Assembly: GCA_014360945.1 (NCBI GenBank) | Contig: JACIWM010000069.1 | Span: 1 to 6,248 of the forward strand | Length of the DNA: 6,248 nucleotides | DNA from: Candidatus Bipolaricaulota bacterium | Lineage (GTDB): Bacteria; Bipolaricaulota; Bipolaricaulia; Bipolaricaulales; Bipolaricaulaceae | Direction of reading: 5' to 3' | Part shown: positions 1 to 5,591 of the stretch, piece by piece | Layout: each line of letters opens with the position of its first letter | How positions within the stretch are numbered: position 1 is the first letter of the stretch | The notes under the pieces: model-generated | Told to the model about the DNA's origin: nothing | Databases searched by the model: none | Seen by the model: only the letters and a program-made list of their open reading frames with translations | Translations under genes and position numbers: made by a program

Positions 1-1187
1 TCGAAGATCCAGTTCGAACCGTCGATGGGGTTCCACGGATCCACAAGGAGGTTGGAGCTGGCTGTGCGCAGAGTGCCACCTACAAGACGCTCGCCTGTGG
101 CGGGATCAACAAACCCCACGGTCAGGCCCCAGAGATACGCGCCGGAGATACCACCGGCGAGGTCCGCGGCGACCTGGACGTTCTTCGCGTAGGCCTGGTA
201 AGAGAGCTGGTTTACAACCCACACCCGTACCGAGTCCTTCATGGAGAGTTCCAGAGCTTTGGTCATAAGCTCCCGCCGCTCCTCAAGGGTGGTGAAGTCC
301 GAGGTCCACAATTTTTCGCAAACTTCGTCGAACTCGGGACTGGGCTTATAGGCCTGCCATAGAGGCGAACCGCTCCCGCGCGGGGTGTAGAAATACCCAA
401 AGTTGTCGGCTTCGCTGCGCGCCACCACCGTGGTGATCCATCCGCCGGTGTACACGTGCCACTGCCCCTCCGCCGGATCCCCGCGCATCCAGATCGGGGA
501 AGCCTCGCGGGAGGTCTTGTACAGCCGGGTTACGGTGAAGCCCAACTGCTCAAATAAGGTGGCCACATAGTCACCGATCTGGCGGCGCTCGTCCTCAACA
601 CGGATGAGGAAGATCAGTTCCACCGGCTGGCCCTTGTAATACCATTTGCCATCCACAAGCTCCGCGCCGAGCTTTTGCATCTCCTCGAAGATCACGGCCT
701 TGGCTTTCTCCGGGTTGTGGGCGTACTTCAACTCCAAGGCGCGGGCCACATCAGCGTAGCGTGCGTAGTCCGGGAAGAACGGACAGATGCAGAAGTACCG
801 AGGCACTGCGGTGAGGCCGCCGTAGAACTCGGAGACAATGTAATCTCGGTCGATGAGCCAGTTCACGGCCTCGCGGATTGCCGGAACGGAGAAGGGGTTG
901 AGGCGGCCATCCTTGAATTCCGGCCCATAGGGGTTGAAGGTGAGCTCATTATAAGTGCCGGCAAGCTGAGCGTAATTGAACTCGGAAACAATGATTTTCA
1001 CCAAGTCGGGATCGCTTATGTCCCACCAATAGAGGTCGATGGCGCCAGTGCGGAGCATATCGAGACCCTTCGCCGCATCCGCTTCCACCTGGAACACCAC
1101 CTCGTCCACCCAGGCTCCGGTGCGAACTTGAGCCCAGGCACCCAGGCCAAACATCGCTACTAGCAACAAAACCCAAAACTTCCGCAT
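1..1187 (-). CDS. Family 5 extracellular solute-binding protein of an ABC importer, rearranged domain order; C-terminus cut by window edge
   Basis: The start is at 1187, preceded by a very strong SD (AAGGAGGTCA, 1191-1200). The 395 visible residues run off the left edge in an open frame. Residues 1-19 are a Sec signal peptide (MRKFWVLLLVAMFGLGAWA, AxA cleavage before Gln20). No lipobox Cys is seen, so the protein is probably exported or anchored elsewhere. Residues 25-60 (AWVDEVVF...MLRTGAIDLYWWD) match the family 5 segment normally found about 200 residues into the mature protein (yvDeIvf...al..GeiDi). Residues 97-120 (NPFSVPAIREAVNWLIDRD) match the following helix, where the peptide-binding lobe refolds. 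Residues 370-374 (GGTLR) followed by DPWNP at 383-387 resemble the usual mature N-terminus. The usual first ~200 residues are therefore absent from the start and may lie after residue 370. Role: it would bind a peptide-like ligand outside the membrane and deliver it to permeases. It is probably co-transcribed with the small gene 54 nt upstream. The family is confident; the ligand is unknown. Confidence 0.9.
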   Translation of the reverse strand, partial: MRKFWVLLLVAMFGLGAWAQVRTGAWVDEVVFQVEADAAKGLDMLRTGAIDLYWWDISDPDLVKIIVSEFNYAQLAGTYNELTFNPYGPEFKDGRLNPFSVPAIREAVNWLIDRDYIVSEFYGGLTAVPRYFCICPFFPDYARYADVARALELKYAHNPEKAKAVIFEEMQKLGAELVDGKWYYKGQPVELIFLIRVEDERRQIGDYVATLFEQLGFTVTRLYKTSREASPIWMRGDPAEGQWHVYTGGWITTVVARSEADNFGYFYTPRGSGSPLWQAYKPSPEFDEVCEKLWTSDFTTLEERRELMTKALELSMKDSVRVWVVNQLSYQAYAKNVQVAADLAGGISGAYLWGLTVGFVDPATGERLVGGTLRTASSNLLVDPWNPIDGSNWIF

Positions 1188-1241
1188 ACTTGACCTCCTT
1201 TATCCAAAGCTTCTGTGAGACAAATCCAGCCGCTCCACCTC

Positions 1242-1622
1242 CTAGCTGATCTTGTAGCCCACCACCTTCACCACCGCGGCCTCGAGGTCCACCCCTTCGG
1301 GGATCTTCACGCTCACCAAAAGGATGCCCTTGGGAGCAAGGCCATCCCCGGGAAGCGTGATCACCCAGTACATGGGGCCGCCCTCAATGACCGCCGGGCC
1401 GGTGCCCTTGAGGGCCAAAGCTCCGGTCACCGTCCCCTCCACGGAAAGGGAAATGCCGAACTTGTTCAGGGAGAAGTCCTGGGCGTTTGGAATCACGAGG
1501 AGGATATAACCGGGAGCTCCGGCCTTGACCTCGTAGCCGACCTCCACCACCTGTTCCACTGTGGCAAGGCCGACTACCCCGAACACCAGGGCCGCGAGGG
1601 CCAACGCTAGTACGCCCCGCAT
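1242..1622 (-). CDS. Small secreted Val/Gly-rich beta-type protein, function unknown
   Basis: This gene encodes 126 residues that I do not recognise. Residues 1-20 form a signal peptide (MRGVLALALAALVFGVVGLA) with probable cleavage at GLA|TV. The mature ~106 residues are rich in Val, Gly and Ala, have few charges and no Cys. The pattern of short alternating hydrophobic stretches separated by Gly/Pro turns suggests a beta-sandwich. VGYEVK near the mature start and VGYKIS at the very end are similar and could be edge strands. The frame is open 17 codons further upstream, to 1673, but that extension would run through the promoter and place basic and Cys residues before the signal peptide. The ATG at 1622 has an excellent SD (AGGAGGT) 4 nt upstream and was chosen. 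It is followed 54 nt later, without a terminator, by the solute-binding protein gene, so the two are probably one transcript. It might assist that binding protein or bind the cell surface; this is a guess from position only. Confidence 0.8.
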   Translation of the reverse strand: MRGVLALALAALVFGVVGLATVEQVVEVGYEVKAGAPGYILLVIPNAQDFSLNKFGISLSVEGTVTGALALKGTGPAVIEGGPMYWVITLPGDGLAPKGILLVSVKIPEGVDLEAAVVKVVGYKIS

Positions 1623-1626
1623 GACC

Positions 1627-1633
1627 ACCTCCT
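1627..1633 (-). promoter_or_regulatory. Ribosome binding site that fixes the start of the small secreted protein
   Basis: AGGAGGT on the minus strand lies 4 nt before the ATG at 1622. It decides against the longer in-frame start at 1673, which would overlap the -35/-10 elements and has no comparable SD. Confidence 0.8.
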
Positions 1634-1643
1634 GGCAAAACTT

Positions 1644-1673
1644 ATAGTAGCGTGAAACCGATCTCCCTGTCAA
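1644..1673 (-). promoter_or_regulatory. Sigma-70 type promoter for the small secreted protein and solute-binding protein unit
   Basis: On the minus strand a perfect -35 TTGACA (1673-1668) is followed after 18 bp by TACTAT (1649-1644), which matches 4 of 6 bases of the -10 consensus. Transcription would start near 1637, giving a leader of about 15 nt that just contains the SD. It would drive the unit running left through 1242 and 1187. An inverted repeat overlaps the -35 on its upstream side. Confidence 0.65.
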
Positions 1674-1688
1674 GAACCTCTGGTTCTT
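1672..1688. promoter_or_regulatory. Inverted repeat overlapping the -35 element, candidate operator
   Basis: AAGAACC-TCT-GGTTCTT is a perfect 7-bp inverted repeat with a 3-nt centre. It shares two bases with the TTGACA -35 of the minus-strand promoter. This is the place where a dimeric regulator would block or recruit RNA polymerase. On the plus strand it is followed by a short T run, so a weak terminator is possible, but no plus-strand gene lies upstream in the window. The regulator is not identifiable. Confidence 0.45.
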
Positions 1689-1753
1689 TTACGATAGGAA
1701 TTGGCAAGAGATGAGGCACGTGTTTTAAATCTGGATTTCAGCTAACAGCAATT

Positions 1754-1759
1754 TATACT
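1754..1759 (+). promoter_or_regulatory. -10-like hexamer directly before a GTG start (putative leaderless promoter)
   Basis: TATACT matches 5 of 6 bases of the -10 consensus and ends 5 nt before the GTG at 1765. A transcript starting 6-8 nt after the hexamer would begin at or within the start codon. No convincing -35 is seen at 16-18 bp spacing, and no SD lies between the hexamer and the GTG. Confidence 0.45.
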
Positions 1760-1764
1760 TTGGT

Positions 1765-3438
1765 GTGCGCAAAATTAAGTACAGCCGCTATTTTTGGGTC
1801 TTGGGCGGCCTGGCCTTGGGTGGATTGGCCGCGGTAATTATTGGCTTCTTTGTGTTTTGGGTCTTTCCCACGGCGCAAAAGGCCCGAAGTCCGATTGGGG
1901 AATATGCAGCTCCCCCCATTGTTGTCCGGTTTATTAAAAGCTCGTCTGTGGCCCAAAACTTGCCCGCCATTGCTGCGGACTTGCGGCAAAGCTGGGAAAA
2001 GGCATGTAAAACTCTGGGTTTCTCGGAGCGAGAGCTTCCTGCTCTTGTTTATCTCTACGTCCACGCCTCCCCGGAAGAGCTATGGGAGAGCCTGGCCGCC
2101 CGACAAGATGAGGAAAGGACGATCCTGGCCGCGACCGATCTACTTTTGGGTCGCAAGGTGGAGGGCGAGCTTGGCCGGCTTGCGTGCTCCTTGGCCTTTG
2201 GCCGGCCCGGAAACCCTTGGGTCCCTCGGGGCGTGGCGTTGTACTTGAACGATCCGCAATATCCATGGGCTGCGGAAGCCTGGATATGGATGGAAGACCT
2301 TTCCCCAAGCGCTATTTGGCCGCGAGCTGATCAGCTTTTGCCTAAGGACCCTTGGGAGGACCTATATTTCCAAGTCAATGCTCCATGGACGGAGGCCACC
2401 ATAACCTTGGAGAAGATGCGCGTTCTCCTCGAGACTTTTTCTCAGTCCCCGCGGGGCAAGACGCGAACGGGCGAGCTGTTTGCGGCATCCCTTGTGCATT
2501 GGATCTTGCAGGATTTTGGTCGCGAAGGGTTGCAACAATTTTGGAAAACGGGGACATGGGATAAGGCGGCGGCCGGACTTAAGGAAAATCCAGCGAATTT
2601 GGAGCAAGAATTTTTGGCATTCTTGCAGGCCCAGTTTTCGGCTTATGAAAGGCGCGAGAACCTTTTGGCCTTAAGACACTTGTATTCCGGTCATCCGAAT
2701 GCAGCACTTCTTGTTTTGGAAGGGTTGAACGACGAAGAAGCTCAAGAGATCAAAGGATTAGCGTATTTGGCGTTGGGACAGGTTGATGAGGCCATTTTCT
2801 TTTTGCGCGAGAAGCACCCCGAGCTTGAAAAATTGCGCGGCCTTGCGGTGTGGGACTACGACCGATTCGTGGTTGTGGGAGGGGAGCCGGAGGTATTGGC
2901 ATGGTTAAAGCAGGCCGAGCTGGTCGTTCAGCAGGCTCGCCTAATCTGGCCAGATATTTTCCCCTTCCTCCCCGATCGCTTGACTTTTTATGTGGCAGAG
3001 CCTCTGGATATTTCCCTTCCCTTTGGCACGGCTTTTGTGCGCACTGGTGAGCAAATACCGGAATTGACGGCTCGCCTGATCTTGGAGGCCGTGTCCTCTG
3101 GCAAGTTGCCAGGATTTGACACTTTGGTGGAGGGCACGGTGCTTTGGCTCACTCATCCTGAACGGGATTTCCGCCAAGAAGCGCTGCGGATCTGGCAAGC
3201 CGAGCGATGGGTCTCCCTAACCCAGCCTCTTTTTGGTGTCTATCCCCAGGAGGTGGCGGAAGGGGAGGCCGGAGCTTTTGCGGTATTCATCATTGAACAA
3301 TATGGTCCAGAAAAGTTCCGAGAGCTTTGGAAAGTCCTGGAAGAGGGGGCAAGCATCTTCCGCGCCAGTGAACAAGTGCTTGGCCGTTCCTTTTATGCCC
3401 TTGAACAGGAGCTCCTGCGCTGGCTCAGACAACCCTGA
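1765..3438 (+). CDS. Membrane-anchored protein with two degenerate peptidase-MA-like modules and a TPR-like linker; probably non-catalytic
   Basis: This gene encodes 557 residues. The basic N-terminus (MRKIKYSRYF) leads into one membrane segment (about 11-33), so the rest is probably extracytoplasmic. Residues ~50-290 form module 1, with helices, a strand like LPALVYLYVHASPEEL (91-106), then GELGR (134-138) and WVPRGVALYL (152-161). The order and spacing match the gluzincin pattern HExxH...WLxEGlAxYl. Residues ~295-355 are TPR-like (GLAYLALGQVDEAIFFL, 331-347). Module 2 (~365-557) has LTFYVAE (406-412), PELTA (432-436), VEGTVLWL (455-462) and a typical end, AVFIIEQYGPEKFRELW (506-522) with LEQELLRWL (546-554). 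In both modules the zinc His residues are absent while the Glu of HExxH remains, so hydrolysis is unlikely. GTG at 1765 is the only usual start after the in-frame stop at 1726, and it has no SD. The gene is visibly AT-richer at third positions than the binding-protein genes. It is convergent with the dppC-like gene (14 bp overlap). The coding call is sure; the family reading comes from pattern memory. Confidence 0.85.
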   Translation: MRKIKYSRYFWVLGGLALGGLAAVIIGFFVFWVFPTAQKARSPIGEYAAPPIVVRFIKSSSVAQNLPAIAADLRQSWEKACKTLGFSERELPALVYLYVHASPEELWESLAARQDEERTILAATDLLLGRKVEGELGRLACSLAFGRPGNPWVPRGVALYLNDPQYPWAAEAWIWMEDLSPSAIWPRADQLLPKDPWEDLYFQVNAPWTEATITLEKMRVLLETFSQSPRGKTRTGELFAASLVHWILQDFGREGLQQFWKTGTWDKAAAGLKENPANLEQEFLAFLQAQFSAYERRENLLALRHLYSGHPNAALLVLEGLNDEEAQEIKGLAYLALGQVDEAIFFLREKHPELEKLRGLAVWDYDRFVVVGGEPEVLAWLKQAELVVQQARLIWPDIFPFLPDRLTFYVAEPLDISLPFGTAFVRTGEQIPELTARLILEAVSSGKLPGFDTLVEGTVLWLTHPERDFRQEALRIWQAERWVSLTQPLFGVYPQEVAEGEAGAFAVFIIEQYGPEKFRELWKVLEEGASIFRASEQVLGRSFYALEQELLRWLRQP

Positions 3439-4537
3439 ACGGATCAAACGCATCCCGTAGAGCATCACCGAGAAAGTTGAAGGCCAAGACGGCTACAGTG
3501 ATGAACACGCCGGGGATGAGGAGCCATGGATAGCTTTGGATGGTGGCCGCGTTATTGGCTTTGGAGAGAAGGAGGCCCCAACTCACCATGGGCTCACTTA
3601 TACCGATGCCCAGGAAAGAAAGGCCGCTTTCGCCGATGATGGCCCCGGGGATTCCGAGGGTCACGCTCACGATGAGGTAGGAGGCGAGGTTGGGCACGAT
3701 GTGGCGAACGATGATGCGAAGGTCGTTGGCGCCGGCAGCACGCGCCGCCTCGGTGAAGTCCATGGAGCGAATGGCCAACACCACACCTCGCACCACCCGC
3801 GCACGGCCGGCCCAGCCGATGAGAGCCATGATCCCGGCCAATCCGAAGAAGCGCATGGTGGGTGACCAACCTCGGGGCAGGGCCAGCCCTAATGCGAGCC
3901 AAAGAGGCAGGGTCGGAATGGACATGATGATCTCGAACACTCGCTGGAGAAGCATGTCCACACCGCCCCCATAGAACCCGGATACTCCGCCAAGGAGAAG
4001 GGCGATGGGGAGGGAAATGGCCTGAACAAAAGGCCCGATGATCAACGAGACCCGGCTACCCATCATGATGCGAGAGAAAAGGTCCCGCCCCATTTCATCA
4101 GTGCCAAACAAGAAGATGCGCCCATTTCCTTCCACGCCGAAAAAGTGGATGTTGGTAGGGATTAAGCCGAAAAGTTTGTATTCGAAGCCGCGGACGAAAA
4201 AGCGGATTGGATATTTTTGGGATCGGTCCTCTTCATATTCCCAGCGCCAAAGCTCGGTGTTTAAGGTGCGCTTAATGCCGTAAACAAACGGGTGGGTTAG
4301 TCTTCCATTTTCGTCGAAGATGTGGATTTTAGTGGGCGGAGCATAGGTGGCATCCCGAAACTGCTGAGTATGGGGATAGGGGCTGAAGAATTCGGCAAAG
4401 ATCATTATGAAGAAAAGGACGCCGATGATAACTGCCCCAGCTCGCCCTACTTTGTGTCGCCGGAAGCGGCGCCACGCCAATCGCCATTGGCTTACGCCCT
4501 TTTCTCCGATTCCCACGCGCTCGTTTTTTTCAGTCAT
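3425..4537 (-). CDS. dppC: DppC/OppC-like ABC transporter permease with a long extracytoplasmic insert
   Basis: This 370-residue inner-membrane channel subunit belongs to the peptide/nickel-type importer family. It pairs with the DppB-like subunit and two ATPases to move ligand from the binding protein. The cytoplasmic N-terminal stretch (WRLAWRRFRRHKVGRAG, 18-34) and TM1 (~34-52) are the OppC_N region. GTDEMGRDLFSRIMMGSR (145-162) marks entry to the main channel domain, with further TM segments near 163-187, 205-222, 231-247, 284-305 and 336-357. The ATPase-contacting EAA loop is 263-283 (EAARAAGA...HIVPN). GESGLSFLGIG (302-312) is the usual late motif. Most DppC proteins have about 280-300 residues. 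The excess lies between TM1 and GTDEMGRD (about 55-143), including FVYGIKR and KYPIRFFVRG, a pattern seen in a recognised long-insert subset. The start overlaps the dppB-like stop by 8 nt, with AGGA as a weak SD inside that gene. The symbol is at family level; the ligand is unknown. Confidence 0.93.
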   Translation of the reverse strand: MTEKNERVGIGEKGVSQWRLAWRRFRRHKVGRAGAVIIGVLFFIMIFAEFFSPYPHTQQFRDATYAPPTKIHIFDENGRLTHPFVYGIKRTLNTELWRWEYEEDRSQKYPIRFFVRGFEYKLFGLIPTNIHFFGVEGNGRIFLFGTDEMGRDLFSRIMMGSRVSLIIGPFVQAISLPIALLLGGVSGFYGGGVDMLLQRVFEIIMSIPTLPLWLALGLALPRGWSPTMRFFGLAGIMALIGWAGRARVVRGVVLAIRSMDFTEAARAAGANDLRIIVRHIVPNLASYLIVSVTLGIPGAIIGESGLSFLGIGISEPMVSWGLLLSKANNAATIQSYPWLLIPGVFITVAVLAFNFLGDALRDAFDPFRVV

Positions 4538-5519
4538 AACGGATCCTGGGGTCCACCCAAGCTAGCATGATATCGCCCAAAAGATTTCCAACCTGCAAAA
4601 GGAAGGCAAAGAAAAGAAGGCCAGACATAACCACATACTCATCCTGGCGCTGAAGGGCGTTCCAGAAAGCCCTTTCCACTGTGGGGAGTCCCATGATGAT
4701 GGCCGCGAAGAACGCACCAGCAAAAAGGTCGGGCAAGGACATGCCAAGCATGGTGATCAGCGGGTTTATTGCGTTCCGTACGGCGTGCTTCCAGATAACC
4801 ACCCGCTCCCGCAGGCCTTTGGCCCGCGCGGTGAGGACATACTGCTGCCCCAAAGTATCGAGGAGCTGTCCGCGCATGTACCGGATCAGCCCTGCGGTTC
4901 CAGCCAATCCCACCACGATCAAAACCGGCAGAAGATGCCACATGAAGTTCACAAATTTCGCCCAGCTCCAAGGAGCGTTTACGTACTGCACATCAAAGAG
5001 ACCGCCGATCCCAAGGCCACGCTCGCCCACCTTGAGCACTGAAACCATGAACCAGAGCACCACCAGAGCAAAGAAAAAGTTAGGGATGGAGATCCCGATG
5101 AAGCCAAAGAAGGTGAGGATGTAGTCGGCGACAGAATACTGGCGCACCGCGGAGAAAACCCCAATGGGGATGGCGATGGACCAAGTGAAAATGAGTGTGC
5201 CAAAGGAGATGAGCAAGGTCCAGCTGAGCCTTCCCTTGAACAGCGCGTCAAACGCGGGCTGCTGTGTTTCCATGGAGTACCCGAAATCCCCGCGGGTGAT
5301 GATGCCGCTGATCCACTTCCAGTAACGCACGTACGCGGGCTTATCCAAGCCGTAACGGGCCTCAAGCCGGGCGATCTCCTCTTTGCTGAAGCGGGGATTG
5401 AGCTTGAAAGCCGTTGTGAAGTTTCCGGGCATGAGCTGGAGCACGAAGAAGCTGATAACGGAAATAATGAAAAGAACGGGAATCATGTACAGGATGCGCC
5501 GCGCTATGTATCCGAGCAT
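4530..5519 (-). CDS. dppB: DppB/OppB-like ABC transporter permease
   Basis: This 329-residue inner-membrane channel subunit is near the family's usual length. MLGYIARRILYMIPVLFIIS starts the protein with the typical basic turn and TM1 (~9-29). LMPGNF (29-34) and RYGLDKPAYVRYWKWI (55-70), then GDFGYS (77-82), form the usual periplasmic loop that ends before TM2 (~98-123). Further TM segments lie near 132-163, 196-215, 257-278 and 296-318. The EAA loop that docks on the ATPase is about 228-254 (LTARAKGLRERVVIWKHAVR). DPRIRYD at the end is the standard C-terminus. The start has AAGGAG 9 nt upstream. The gene follows a binding-protein gene and terminator by 72 nt and is translationally coupled to the dppC-like gene. 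No dedicated promoter is clear in the short gap, so expression is probably by read-through past the terminator. The symbol is at family level; the substrate cannot be told. Confidence 0.94.
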   Translation of the reverse strand: MLGYIARRILYMIPVLFIISVISFFVLQLMPGNFTTAFKLNPRFSKEEIARLEARYGLDKPAYVRYWKWISGIITRGDFGYSMETQQPAFDALFKGRLSWTLLISFGTLIFTWSIAIPIGVFSAVRQYSVADYILTFFGFIGISIPNFFFALVVLWFMVSVLKVGERGLGIGGLFDVQYVNAPWSWAKFVNFMWHLLPVLIVVGLAGTAGLIRYMRGQLLDTLGQQYVLTARAKGLRERVVIWKHAVRNAINPLITMLGMSLPDLFAGAFFAAIIMGLPTVERAFWNALQRQDEYVVMSGLLFFAFLLQVGNLLGDIMLAWVDPRIRYD

Positions 5520-5545
5520 TGCCCTTCGCTCCTTAAGAATACAAG

Positions 5546-5580
5546 AAAAAAGGGGGCAGCCACAAGGGCCGCCCCCTTTT
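5546..5580 (-). terminator. Intrinsic terminator/attenuator between solute-binding protein and permease genes
   Basis: On the minus strand AAAAGGGGGC (5580-5571) pairs perfectly with GCCCCCTTTT (5557-5548). After one mismatch three further inner pairs leave a 5-nt loop. The stem's 3' arm runs into a continuous T tract (5551-5546, then CTT). It begins 12 nt after the stop of the binding-protein gene. Such a hairpin is expected to end most transcripts after the abundant binding protein and let some polymerase continue into the permeases. Confidence 0.88.
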
Positions 5581-5591
5581 CCATCGCAGGT

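Noticed and set aside
675..1163. Plus-strand open frame of 162 codons
   Set aside because: It is antisense to the solute-binding protein, whose frame has a signal peptide, a strong SD and clear family motifs. The plus-strand translation has no recognisable features.
1623..1673. Longer N-terminus for the small secreted protein, starting at 1673
   Set aside because: It would lie over the -35/-10 elements, lacks an SD, and puts 17 residues with Arg, Lys and Cys ahead of a normal signal peptide.
1717..1722. CACGTG palindrome in the divergent intergenic region
   Set aside because: It is only six bases with no extension on either side; too short to claim as a binding site.
3406..3417. Palindrome CAGGAGCTCCTG near the convergent gene ends, as a terminator
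   Set aside because: It has no loop and no following T run on either strand, and it encodes conserved-looking residues of the plus-strand protein's C-terminus. It is probably a chance palindrome.
3536..3865. Plus-strand open frame of 109 codons opposite the dppC-like gene
   Set aside because: It is a shadow of the permease frame; its composition is Gly/His/Asp-rich without domain features.
5520..5545. Separate promoter for the permease pair (TATTCT at about 5536-5541)
   Set aside because: A -35 would fall in the terminator's C/T tract and does not match. Read-through from the upstream gene is simpler.
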